A stretch of 64,000 nucleotides of DNA, from positions 496,001-560,000 of the forward strand of contig CAXUJK010000003.1 of NCBI GenBank assembly GCA_964251385.1, given 5' to 3'. Source of the stretch: CADCVW01 sp964251385 (GTDB lineage Bacteria; Pseudomonadota; Alphaproteobacteria; Sphingomonadales; Sphingomonadaceae). Positions 17,679-25,686 of the stretch are shown here, piece after piece. Position numbers and translations under genes: made by a program. Under the pieces are notes generated by a model. That model searched no databases and had not been told where the DNA came from. It worked only from the letters and a program-made list of their open reading frames with translations. How positions within the stretch are numbered: position 1 is the first letter of the stretch; each line of letters opens with the position of its first letter.

Positions 17679-18053
17679 TTGTCGAGATCATGGATCGTCG
17701 CCGCGTGCTCGTTCGGCCTGGTCGGATGCTCGCCCACTGCTGAACCCGCAACGTTGTCTGGTGCAAGCGTCGGCGTCGCCCAAACGGCGAACGCGGCGGA
17801 ATGCGCCCGAAGCGGCGGTGCGCTCAAGCCGGTCGGGCGCCTCCAGACGATGCAGTGCGTCATCGCCTTCGCCGACGCGGGCAAGAACTGCACGTCGGGA
17901 AGCGAGTGCCTGGGGGATTGCAGGGCGGCGCAGGATGCGCCGGTCAGCCCCGATCGGATCGTCGCTGGAACCTGTCAGCCGACCAACAATCGCTTCGGCT
18001 GCAACACGCGCGTGGAAAACGGACGCGCGCAGAGCACGGTCTGCATCGACTGA
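17679..18053 (+). CDS. Cysteine-rich small lipoprotein
   Basis: The 124-residue product starts at a TTG (17679) with GGAG eight bases upstream. The lipoprotein signal LSRSWIVAACSFGLVGC ends at a lipobox cysteine. The mature domain carries spaced cysteines: CARSGGALKPVGRLQTMQCV, then ADAGKNCTSGSECLGDC, with later C residues in GTCQPTNNRFGC and a final C. This pattern suggests several disulfides in the periplasm. I recognise it as a type seen repeatedly in proteobacteria, but know no function. The frame is open upstream to 17352, but that part is arginine-rich and not protein-like. Confidence 0.65.
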   Translation: MSRSWIVAACSFGLVGCSPTAEPATLSGASVGVAQTANAAECARSGGALKPVGRLQTMQCVIAFADAGKNCTSGSECLGDCRAAQDAPVSPDRIVAGTCQPTNNRFGCNTRVENGRAQSTVCID

Positions 18054-18420
18054 GGAGCCTTACGTTGATTCAAGACTCAGTTGGTGCTTCGTCTTGATGA
18101 TGCGACGATGACTTCGTTGCGGTTTTCACCCGCCGCACGAAGCACTGCCTACCAGAAGGGGTCCATAGGCGCGTTCGCGTTGTTGCGAGCAAGCCTGACC
18201 CTCCATGCTTTCGATAATCGCGCGCGGCGGTAGGTTCACGTACTTTGGACAGGTACCGTGGAGTTGGGCAGGGTAAGGAGGAACAAGTCGGCGAGCCGGC
18301 TACGTCGAACCATATACCGTGCTCGATCGCTGAACCATTTTAAACGCTCATGCCGATCAGCCCTCTGGTGGTACTCGTCCTAAATGCCCAAGTACGTCGG
18401 GGACGAAGAAGGATTCGGCC
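18054..18420. other. Intergenic, no supported gene
   Basis: No gene-like frame was found on either strand. No clear promoter motif or terminator could be identified. Confidence 0.4.
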
Positions 18421-19467
18421 ATGGATCTGACCAGCTATCGCAGCCTGGGCCGCTCCGGCCTGGCGGTCAGCCCCCTTGCGCTCGGCACGATGACTTTCGG
18501 CACCGGACGCTGGGGAGCCGATGGCGCGACCTCGCGTGCGATCTACGATGCCTACGTCGATGCCGGAGGCAACTTCGTCGACACTGCCGACGTCTACGCC
18601 GGCGGCACGAGCGAGGAGCTTCTCGGCAGTTTCATCGCTGACGCCGGCACGCGCGACCGGATCGTGCTCGCGACGAAGCTGGCTTTTCGTCGGACGCGGG
18701 CCAACCGCATGGGGGTGGAAATGGGGCCAAGCACCTCCGCACCGCACTGGATGGCTCGCTTCGGCGGCTCGCGACCGATCACGTCGACCTTTATTGGGTT
18801 CATGTCTGGGATCAGGTGACGCCGGTGGAGGAGGTGCTGGTCACGCTCGCCAGCCTCGTCCACGCCGGCAAGATCCGCTACTACGGGCTGTCCAACGTGC
18901 CCGCTTGGTATGCCGCGAAGATGTCGACATTGGCGACGGCGAACGGACTGCCGGGACCCATCGGGCTGCAATTCGCCTACTCGCTGATCGATCGTGGCGT
19001 CGAACATGAGCATCTGGCTGCCGCGCGCGAATGCGGGATGGGGATGGTGCCGTGGAGCCCCCTTGGCGGCGGCTACTTTAGTGGAAGATATGGCCGGCAC
19101 AGCACGCAGGACACGGCGCGGGATGAGTCTTCGCCCGACGGCAAGGATGGCGAGAATCCGGCATCTGGCACCACGCGCCTGAGCGGTCCCGACCCCTTCG
19201 GCAAGTCGCTGTTCACGATCGGAACTGGGACATTCTGAACGTGCTTCGCGCCGTAACCGAGGAGATCGGCGCTCCTCCGGGATAGGAGCCAGCCGCCCCG
19301 ATTAGATCGCCAGCAACATCGCGTCGCTGGACATCGCGCTCTCGCCGGAACAGCGCGGGCGGCTGGACGCGGCGAGCGAGCCGGTAAGCCTCTACCCATT
19401 CAATCTGTTCACGCCATCCATCCGCAGGATGGTGTTCGACGGAGACGTTACGGGCTGGTTGGGCTGA
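18421..19467 (+). pseudogene. Aldo/keto reductase, broken by several lesions
   Basis: The N-terminal part (from the ATG at 18421) reads YRSLGRSGLAVSPLALGTMTFG and FVDTADVYAGGTSEELLG, typical of NADPH-dependent aldo/keto reductases with the catalytic Asp and Tyr. After a shift near 18700-18800 the next frame gives GKIRYYGLSNVPAWYAAKM and MVPWSPLGGGYFSGRY. A further shift near 19215 leads to WDILNVLRAVTEEIGA. The segment that should carry the NADP-binding PxxGxR loop is missing. The C-terminus (ASLDIALSPEQRGRLDAASE, ending at 19467) follows in another frame. At least two frameshifts and one deletion make this a true pseudogene rather than a single base error. Confidence 0.85.
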
Positions 19468-19583
19468 GCCGGCCGATCGTCAAGGAGAAGGTTCGCTCCG
19501 AATTGTCGGGTTGCAGAGCCTGATGCTTCCACTGCATCGAAGGTCGGGACGAAATAAATCCTCAAATAAGCTCGACTCGATGA

Positions 19584-20747
19584 TCACGATCGACGCAATG
19601 GCCGGACGAACGACCGTATGTCCTCGGTCATGAGTTCTGGCTCCTCAGCCGCTCCGAAATGGCCGCCGCTGGGGAAGACGGTCCACTGGCGCAGATTACT
19701 ATGCGCGGCGAACACCTTGCGTGGCCTGTGCATCAGGTCCTTAGGCATCACGGCAACCGCAGTCGGCACGCTGATCTCGGGCTTGACGTCGTTTGCCAGC
19801 ACCATCGGTTGGGGAAAGCCGGAAGCCCGGCAAAACAGCTCTGATCCGACAAAGCTGTTCGTGAACCAGTAAAGGCAAGTCTGCGTCAGCAGCGTATCCT
19901 TGTCGAACCTGGTTTCGACGTCTCCATGGCAGTCGCTCCACAGGCGCCGGCGATACAGCAGCCACCCCGCCTGCCCCACGGGACTGTCATGCATCGCCCA
20001 AGCGAGAGACTGCGGGTCGAACGCGTTGATGAAGACATGGTAGTACATTTCCGGACCTACCGGGCGCTTCTCGCTCAAGGCCCGTTCTTCTGGAGTGAAC
20101 TCGTCCGGGATGCCTGCGTCTGGCGCCACACCAGGCAAAACCGGGAAACTCAGATGGACGCCGATGATCGATTCCGGGTGGGCATGTCCGAGGCGCGCAC
20201 TCACGAACGCCCCCGCATCTCCGCCGTGCGAGACGAACTTCTCATAGCCAAGTTCTCGCATCAACTTGACCCACATGTCGGCTGTTTCGATGTAACCGAC
20301 ACCGGGGCGGGGAAGGGGGCCCGAGAAGGTGAAGCCCGGTAGCGAAGGGACGATCACGTCAAATGCATCCTCGGGATCCCCGCCATACGCAGCCGGATCG
20401 GCCAACGGCATGATGACGTCCCTGAAGTCCCAGAATGTCCAGGGCCAGCCGTGATTTAAGATAATCGGTGTGGGGTTCGGGCCCTTGCCACGCACATGGA
20501 TGAAATGGATCGGCACACCGTCAATTTTTGTACGGAACTGCGGAAAACCGTTGATCCGCGCTTCCTGCGCGCGCCAGTCGAAGCCGTCCTGCCAATAGGC
20601 GGTCAGTTCGCGCAGGTAAGCGCCGCTGACGCCATAGGACCAGTCGTGGTTGTCGAACTCAGGCGCCCAGCGCGTGTTGGCCAGACGCACGTGAAGAGAG
20701 TCGATCTCGGTCTGAGGAACATCGATCTTGAATGGTTCGATCTTCAT
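19584..20747 (-). CDS. Epoxide hydrolase with N-terminal EHN domain
   Basis: This 387-residue protein resembles microsomal-type epoxide hydrolases. The N-terminal EHN region (FKIDVPQTEIDSLHVRLANTRW...YLRELTAYWQDGFDW) precedes an alpha/beta hydrolase fold with LNHGWPWTFWDF (HGWP oxyanion motif) and SHGGDAGAF, where the nucleophile Asp sits in GGDAG rather than the usual GGDWG. The catalytic His is probably in PSGGHFGAAEEPE. No signal peptide is present. I choose the ATG at 20747 because GAAGG lies eight bases upstream of it; the ATG at 20756 would overlap that site. The gene stands alone on the minus strand, convergent with the reductase pseudogene. Confidence 0.85.
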   Translation of the reverse strand: MKIEPFKIDVPQTEIDSLHVRLANTRWAPEFDNHDWSYGVSGAYLRELTAYWQDGFDWRAQEARINGFPQFRTKIDGVPIHFIHVRGKGPNPTPIILNHGWPWTFWDFRDVIMPLADPAAYGGDPEDAFDVIVPSLPGFTFSGPLPRPGVGYIETADMWVKLMRELGYEKFVSHGGDAGAFVSARLGHAHPESIIGVHLSFPVLPGVAPDAGIPDEFTPEERALSEKRPVGPEMYYHVFINAFDPQSLAWAMHDSPVGQAGWLLYRRRLWSDCHGDVETRFDKDTLLTQTCLYWFTNSFVGSELFCRASGFPQPMVLANDVKPEISVPTAVAVMPKDLMHRPRKVFAAHSNLRQWTVFPSGGHFGAAEEPELMTEDIRSFVRPLRRS

Positions 20748-20968
20748 CGTCGTCATCCTTCAACAACATAGTTCGTCGGCAGTTCGCGAACCGCGCCGGC
20801 ATAGCGGGCTCTGGACTCTTTTGCGCTGATCGCGTCGGGTGCCCTAGGCGACGCAAACTGGCAGGCCCGTCGGTCGCTCGTGCCGGGATGGGATTGAACG
20901 CCACCACCCCGGTTCGTGCGCAATCGACGATCGGCTGGCCACCGCGGTCTTAAGTGGGTTCGCTGTCG

Positions 20969-21175
20969 TCAGCGCGCGCAGCAGCTCTCCGTGGTCAGCC
21001 AGCAAGGGCTTGCGATAGCTGCCGATCCTCGCCCGCTTGGTGCGCCCGTCTCGCGCACCCGCTGATCCAGCTTGATGGCTGCAGATGCGCTTACGTCGAG
21101 CTGAGCCGCCGCTTCCCGGGCCGAACTCCCATCAATGACCGCGCGTACCCGCCGCCTGCGTACGTATTTCGACAA
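20969..21175 (-). mobile_element. IS630-family transposase N-terminal remnant
   Basis: The minus-strand frame reads SKYVRRRRVRAVIDGSSARE, followed by AAAQLDVSASAAIKLDQRVRETGA. This matches the helix-turn-helix start of IS630-type transposases (R-R-R-V...G-x-S-R-E-A-A...F-x-V-S-x-S-T...W). The typical linker and the DDE domain are absent, and no inverted repeats were recognised. It is a dead fragment. Confidence 0.6.
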
Positions 21176-21311
21176 GGCGTTGTAACCCCAGCCTCACCGC
21201 TCGAATGGCATCCTCGAACCAGCACCACCGGATTCGTACAACCCAAGTGCTCTGACGGCACGCTTTGCTGCTGCCGCGCACTTGAGCGGATCAGAACGGG
21301 CAAGGCCGATC

Positions 21312-21701
21312 TTAGGCTCGCGCGTAGAAGCGCGTCATTCGAGCGAAGGGCCGGGCAGCGCTCATGATCTCGGCCTGCATGGCGTCGTAAGCAGCTAAGA
21401 GCAAGCGAGCGTCGTCGTTCAACGTTGCGCCGCCGCCCGCCTCGCCACCGCTTCGAGTCTTAAGAAGTGGCCGCATCCCTAGCGCGTTCAGTTCCGCCAC
21501 CAGCTTGACGCTGCAGGCGTGCGACATGCGTAGGACGCGCGCTGCGCCGGACACCGCAGCCTCCTTTTCAATCAGGCGCGACAATGCGATCTTTCCCGGT
21601 CCCAGCGACTCGCCAGCGAACAAGACGCGGAACCGGAGGGCAAGTCGCACCTCTACAGGCTTCGTTGAAGCTGCGTCGACCGGCTCGTTTCTTAAACTCA
21701 C
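21312..21701 (-). CDS. ModE-like DNA-binding protein without Mop domain
   Basis: This 129-residue protein resembles only the N-terminal winged-helix part of ModE: LGPGKIALSRLIEKEAAVSGAARVLRMSHACSVKLVAELN, then GGEAGGGATLNDDARLLLAAYDAMQAE. The GG-x-x-GGGA-x-L motif is the classic wing of this family. The molybdate-binding Mop domains are missing. The GTG at 21701 has GGAGG five bases upstream and is preferred over an ATG at 21725. It is divergent from the moa operon, which it probably regulates. The recognition helix (MSHACSVKLVAELN) differs from the usual MSYRRAW form, so its operator may differ from the ModE box at 29492. Confidence 0.75.
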   Translation of the reverse strand: MSLRNEPVDAASTKPVEVRLALRFRVLFAGESLGPGKIALSRLIEKEAAVSGAARVLRMSHACSVKLVAELNALGMRPLLKTRSGGEAGGGATLNDDARLLLAAYDAMQAEIMSAARPFARMTRFYARA

Positions 21702-21733
21702 GCTGCCTCCAGTGTAGGCGATCATCGACGGTG

Positions 21734-21759
21734 ATTAACGAACGCTCTCGCATGTTAAT
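21734..21759. promoter_or_regulatory. Inverted repeat ATTAAC-N14-GTTAAT, possible operator
   Basis: A perfect 6-bp inverted repeat with a 14-bp spacer lies in the short region between the ModE-like gene (start 21701) and moaA (start 21807). The dimer spacing is similar to that of ModE-type sites, although the sequence differs from the CGTTATGT box. It is a candidate operator for the adjacent regulator. The evidence is its position and symmetry only. Confidence 0.4.
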
Positions 21760-21806
21760 TGTATGCGCGCCAACTCCTCCCGATACCCGTAACGGGACGG
21801 TCGCGC

Positions 21807-22726
21807 GTGTTGATCGATCCGTTCGGCCGCCGCATAGACTATCTGCGCGTGTCCTACTTACCCTTGATCAGCTCGACAGGCTGTGCACCGCGTTCGTGAA
21901 GCTGGGCGTGCGCAAGCTTCGGCTGTCCGGCGGCGAGCCGTTGCTGCGCCGCGGGTTCATGGACCTGGTGCGCGGCCTGTCGCGTCACCTGGGCAGCGGC
22001 GCGCTCGAGGAACTGACCTTGACCACCAACGGCACGCAGTTGGCGACGCATGCCCGCGCGCTGGCGGAAGCGGGGGTGCGGCGGGTCAACGTATCGATCG
22101 ACAGCCTGGACCCGGTCATCTTCAAGCGGCTGACCCGCGGCGGCGATCTGGGCCGGGTGCTAGGCGGGATCGAGGCGGCGTTGGGCGCGGGCCTGCGCGT
22201 CAAGCTCAACATCGTTGCCCTCGCTCAAGACAACGTCGACGAGCTTCCGGAGCTGATCGCCTGGGCGCATGAGCATGACATGGACGCATCGTTGATCGAG
22301 ACGATGCCGTTGGGCGAGATCGAACAGGACCGCACCGAACAATATCTGCCGTTGACGCAGGTTCGCGCCGGGCTGGAGCGGCGTTGGACGCTGGTGCCGA
22401 TCGGGGACCGCAGCTGCGGGCCGGCGCGGTATGTGCGGGTCGCCGAGACGGGGGGTAAGCTCGGCTTCATCACGCCGATGTCCAACAATTTCTGCGCGTC
22501 TTGCAACCGGGTGCGGCTGACCGCGACGGGCGTCCTTTACATGTGCTTGGGACAGGAAGACTCGGCCGACCTGCGTACGCCGTTGCGGCAGGGCGCGTCG
22601 TCGGAGGCCCTGGACGAGATCATCTGCGAGGCGATTCCACGCAAGCCGGAGAAGCACAACTTCCTAATCGGGCGGCGCGGCGCGGCGCCGGTGCTGACGC
22701 GGCCCATGTCGCGGACTGGCGGCTGA
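21807..22726 (+). pseudogene. moaA: moaA lacking the radical-SAM CX3CX2C segment
   Basis: MoaA is the radical-SAM enzyme that starts molybdopterin synthesis from GTP. The expected N-terminus begins at the GTG at 21807 (VLIDPFGRRIDYLRVS). After that the sequence jumps, in another frame, to LTLDQLDRLCTAFVKLGVRKLRLSGGEPLLRR. In normal MoaA about 25 residues, including the CX3CX2C motif that holds the SAM-binding 4Fe-4S cluster, lie between these. The deletion is not a multiple of three. The rest is intact: SIDSL, the C-terminal CASCNRVRL...C cluster for GTP, and the terminal GG. The first cluster cannot form, so the product should be inactive. Confidence 0.85.
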
Positions 22727-22754
22727 TGCTCCGCAGATTGCGGAGGGATGGCTG

Positions 22755-22994
22755 ATGGCGCGCGTGACGATGCTGGGGCGGTTGGTCGACGTCGCGGGCT
22801 GGCGGACGAAGATCGTCGATGCGGACACGGTGAGCGGGATCATGACCGCGCTCGCGACCGACGCGCCCGCGCTCGCGAACGCGCTGCAGGCGGACACGTT
22901 GGTCGTGATCGTCAATGACGTGGTGACGCGCAGCGATGCGGCGATCGGGCCGGCCGACGAGATCGGGATCATGCCCCCGATGAGCGGCGGCTGA
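22755..22994 (+). CDS. moaD: Molybdopterin synthase small subunit MoaD
   Basis: This 79-residue ubiquitin-like protein carries the sulfur for molybdopterin formation as a C-terminal thiocarboxylate. It ends in PPMSGG, with the essential GG. It keeps the beta-grasp pattern: VTMLGRLVDVAGWR at the start and VIVNDVVTRSDAAIGPADEIGIMPP near the end. The ATG at 22755 follows GGAGGG by seven bases. It lies directly after moaA and one base before moaE, so the synthase subunits are co-translated. It needs a MoeB-like adenylyltransferase, which is not visible in the window. Confidence 0.9.
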   Translation: MARVTMLGRLVDVAGWRTKIVDADTVSGIMTALATDAPALANALQADTLVVIVNDVVTRSDAAIGPADEIGIMPPMSGG

Positions 22995-22995
22995 C

Positions 22996-23454
22996 ATGGT
23001 GGTCGTCGACGAGGACGCGTTCGAGCCGAGGGCGATGCTGGCGGCGCTTTGCGCGGGCGGGCACGAGAGCGGCGGGGTGGTGAGCTTCACCGGGCTTTGT
23101 CGCGGCGGGTCGGGCGGCGGGAAATCGGTCACCGCTCTGACCCTCGATGCGCATCCGAGCTACACCGCCAAGGTTATCGCGGACATGGAGGCGGAGGCGC
23201 GCGGGCGCTGGCCTTTGCACGACGTCGTCATCCGCCACCGCCATGGCCGCGTGCTGCCGGGCGAGGCGATCGTGTTCGTCGGCGTCGCTGCGACGCATCG
23301 GCGCGCGGCGTTCGAAGCCGCGGATTACCTAATGGACCAGCTTAAGACCCGCGCCCCCTTCTGGAAGAACGAGGAAGGGGCGGACGGATCGGCGTGGCTC
23401 GATCCCAAACCCGAAGAGATGGAGCGCGCGGCGAGATGGAAGATGCAGGGATGA
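22996..23454 (+). CDS. moaE: Molybdopterin synthase catalytic subunit MoaE
   Basis: This 152-residue large subunit dimerises and, with MoaD, inserts two sulfurs into precursor Z to give molybdopterin. Recognisable elements are GGVVSFTGLCRGGS near the N-terminus, LTLDAHPSYTAKVIADMEAEA, VRHRHGRVLPGEAIVFVGVAATHR, and LKTRAPFWKNE with the two active-site lysines. Length and motif order are typical. The start at 22996 lies one base after moaD. Its TGA overlaps the ATG of the next gene. Confidence 0.92.
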   Translation: MVVVDEDAFEPRAMLAALCAGGHESGGVVSFTGLCRGGSGGGKSVTALTLDAHPSYTAKVIADMEAEARGRWPLHDVVIRHRHGRVLPGEAIVFVGVAATHRRAAFEAADYLMDQLKTRAPFWKNEEGADGSAWLDPKPEEMERAARWKMQG

Positions 23455-23996
23455 CGGTTTCGCCGGGCGGGCGGATGGACGAGAAGGCGACGCTGACCCC
23501 CGTCCGGGTCGCGGTGCTGACTGTGTCCGACACGCGGACGCGAGACGACGACACGTCGGGCGATATCCTCGCCGAACGTGTGACGTCGGCGGGTCACGAG
23601 CTCGCTGGCCGCGCAATCGAGCGCGACAATGTCGAGGCGATCCGCGCGCGCGTGCTCGGCTGGGTGCGAGAAGGCGATGTCGACGCGGTGCTGACCACCG
23701 GCGGCACCGGCCTGACCGGGCGCGACGTGACGCCAGAGGCGTTGGAGCCGCTGTTCGACAAGCGCATCGAAGGGTTTTCCGCCGTCTTTCACCTTGTCAG
23801 CTACCAGAGCGTCGGCCTATCGACGCTGCAGTCGCGCGCCACCGCAGGGCTCGTCGAGGGGGTGTTCGTGTTCTGCCTTCCCGGATCGAGCGGAGCGGTC
23901 CGCGACGGGTGGGACAAGGTGATCAGCCCGCAGCTTGATTCGCGGCACCGGCCTTGCAACCTGATCGAGCTCATGCCGCGATTAAACGAGCGCTGA
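23451..23996 (+). CDS. mogA: MoaB/Mog-type molybdopterin adenylyltransferase
   Basis: This 181-residue protein of the MogA/MoaB family activates molybdopterin by adenylation before molybdate insertion. Motifs are VAVLTVSDTRTRDDDTSG, VLTTGGTGLTGRDVTPEA (the TTGGTG loop) and FCLPGSSGAV. The spelling is closer to MoaB-like members, but only one such gene is present, so it probably serves the MogA role. The ATG at 23451 overlaps the moaE stop (ATGA); an upstream in-frame ATG at 23436 lies inside moaE. Its own stop overlaps the moaC start. Confidence 0.88.
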   Translation: MTVSPGGRMDEKATLTPVRVAVLTVSDTRTRDDDTSGDILAERVTSAGHELAGRAIERDNVEAIRARVLGWVREGDVDAVLTTGGTGLTGRDVTPEALEPLFDKRIEGFSAVFHLVSYQSVGLSTLQSRATAGLVEGVFVFCLPGSSGAVRDGWDKVISPQLDSRHRPCNLIELMPRLNER

Positions 23997-24466
23997 TGGC
24001 GTTGACCCATCTTGACGCCGCGGGGCGGGCGCGCATGGTCGATGTGTCGGACAAGCCGGAGACAGTGCGCACCGCGGTCGCCTGCGGCCGGATCGTGATG
24101 GCCCCGGCGACGCTGGAGCTAGCTTTGGCGGGAACGGGTCCAAAGGGTGCCGTCGAAAGCGCGGCGGAGATCGCGGGGATAATGGCCGCCAAGCGCACCG
24201 CCGACCTCATCCCGCTGTGCCATCCGCTGGCATTGTCGGGGGTCGAACTCGCCGTCGCACCCGTGGCGGACGGCTTGGAGGTCGTCGCGACCGTGCGGAC
24301 GACGGGTCCGACGGGGGTCGAGATGGAGGCGCTGACCGCCGTGTCGGTCGCGCTGCTGACGCTGTACGATATGCTCAAAGCGGTCGACAAGGCGATGGTG
24401 ATCGGCGGCATCGAACTGGTCGAGAAGACCGGCGGGCGGTCGGGCGCGTACCGGGCCGCGTCATGA
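23996..24466 (+). CDS. moaC: Cyclic pyranopterin monophosphate synthase MoaC
   Basis: This 156-residue enzyme converts the MoaA product into cyclic pyranopterin monophosphate (precursor Z). Diagnostic motifs are MVDVSDKPETVRTAVACG, AAKRTADLIPLCHPLALSGV, GPTGVEMEALTAVSVALLTLYDM with active-site residues, and ELVEKTGG. The ATG at 23996 overlaps the mogA stop by one base (TGATG). The gene is intact even though its partner moaA is broken, so the lesion in moaA may be recent or complemented elsewhere. Confidence 0.93.
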   Translation: MALTHLDAAGRARMVDVSDKPETVRTAVACGRIVMAPATLELALAGTGPKGAVESAAEIAGIMAAKRTADLIPLCHPLALSGVELAVAPVADGLEVVATVRTTGPTGVEMEALTAVSVALLTLYDMLKAVDKAMVIGGIELVEKTGGRSGAYRAAS

Positions 24467-25686
24467 GTTTGCCCGGTCTTCCCAGCGTCGAGACAGCACG
24501 CGCGCTCATGCTGGATCGGGTCGTGGCGTTGCCGGCCGAAACGGTCGCTTGCGACGCCGCACTCGGGCGGACCTTGCTCGAGGCGATCTTCGCGACGCGT
24601 GACCAGCCGCCGTTCGCCGCGTCCGCCATGGACGGCTGGGCGGTGCGGTCCGACGATCTGGGCGATCTTCCCGCGACGCTCGCGATCGTCGGCGAAAGCG
24701 CCGCCGGGCACGGGTGGACTGGCACGCTGGAGCCCGGACAAGCGGTACGGATATCGACGGGCGCGCCGGTTCCGGACGGGGCAGACCGCGTCGTCATGCA
24801 GGAGGCGGTGACTCGGATCGGCGAGCGCGTGACGATCGCATCGCCCGGCGCGAACCGCTTCGTCCGGCCGCGCGCGGCGGACTTTTCGGCGGGCGACCAG
24901 CTGCTTGCGCCCAGCGTCCGGCTCGACCCGTGGCGGATCGCGCTGGCGGCGGCGGCCGGGCGCTCGACGCTGGTCGTCGGCGCGCGGCCGCGCGTCACAA
25001 TCGTGCCGACGGGCGACGAGCTGGCCGCGCCCGGCGCCGAGCCCGGACCTTGGCAGATCCACGACGCGGCGGGCGCGGCGCTCGCGGCGTGGTTCGCCGC
25101 GCGCGGATGCGTCGTCGACCGGCTCGGCGCGCTGCCCGACGATCTTCCCGCCGTGACCCGGGCGCTGGACAAGGTCGACTGCGACCTGCTCGTCACGATC
25201 GGCGGTGCGTCGGTGGGCGATCACGACGTGATCAAGCCTGCGCTGGCCGCGCTAGGGCTAAAGCTGGTCGTGGACGGCGTCGCGGTGCGGCCGGGCAAGC
25301 CGACTTGGTTCGGCGTTTTGCCAAACGGCCGGCGGGTTCTGGGTCTGCCCGGCAATCCGGTGTCGGCGATGGTCTGCGCCGAGTTGTTCGGCGGGCCGGT
25401 CGTCGCCGGACTAGAAGGCGCGACAATCCGCGAGAATCGAATGCACGCGCGATTGGGCGCGCCGCTGGCCGCGAACGGACCGCGCGAACATTATGTCAGG
25501 GCGCGCATCGAACGCGATCCGGAGCGCGGTTTCGTCGCCGCGGCCGCGGGCGACCAGGACTCCTCGCTTCTCTCCGTGCTCGCGGGCGCCGGCGGGCTGA
25601 TCCGCCGCTTGCCCAATGCGCCGGCCGCCGATGCCGGGGAGGTCGTCGACATCCTGCTGCTCGACCGTGCGGGCCTGGTGCGGTGA
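24463..25686 (+). CDS. moeA: Molybdopterin molybdenumtransferase MoeA
   Basis: This 407-residue enzyme inserts molybdate into adenylated molybdopterin. The N-terminal domain has PPFAASAMDGWAVRSDD and IVGESAAGHG. The MogA-like catalytic domain has VPTGDELAAPG, ITIGGASVGDHDVIKPAL and LGLPGNPVSAMV. A C-terminal beta-barrel domain follows (PLAANGPREHYVRARI). The ATG at 24463 overlaps moaC by ATGA. Its TGA overlaps the GTG of xdhC. All residues of the classic motifs are conserved by eye. Confidence 0.92.
   Translation: MSLPGLPSVETARALMLDRVVALPAETVACDAALGRTLLEAIFATRDQPPFAASAMDGWAVRSDDLGDLPATLAIVGESAAGHGWTGTLEPGQAVRISTGAPVPDGADRVVMQEAVTRIGERVTIASPGANRFVRPRAADFSAGDQLLAPSVRLDPWRIALAAAAGRSTLVVGARPRVTIVPTGDELAAPGAEPGPWQIHDAAGAALAAWFAARGCVVDRLGALPDDLPAVTRALDKVDCDLLVTIGGASVGDHDVIKPALAALGLKLVVDGVAVRPGKPTWFGVLPNGRRVLGLPGNPVSAMVCAELFGGPVVAGLEGATIRENRMHARLGAPLAANGPREHYVRARIERDPERGFVAAAAGDQDSSLLSVLAGAGGLIRRLPNAPAADAGEVVDILLLDRAGLVR

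Noticed and set aside
21584..21806. N-terminal extension of the moaA frame containing CLQC
   Set aside because: It is antisense to the ModE-like gene and its promoter, and the cysteines do not have the CX3CX2C spacing, so it cannot replace the missing radical-SAM motif.
23971..25224. Minus-strand open frame opposite moaC and moeA
   Set aside because: Antisense to two genes with complete catalytic motifs.
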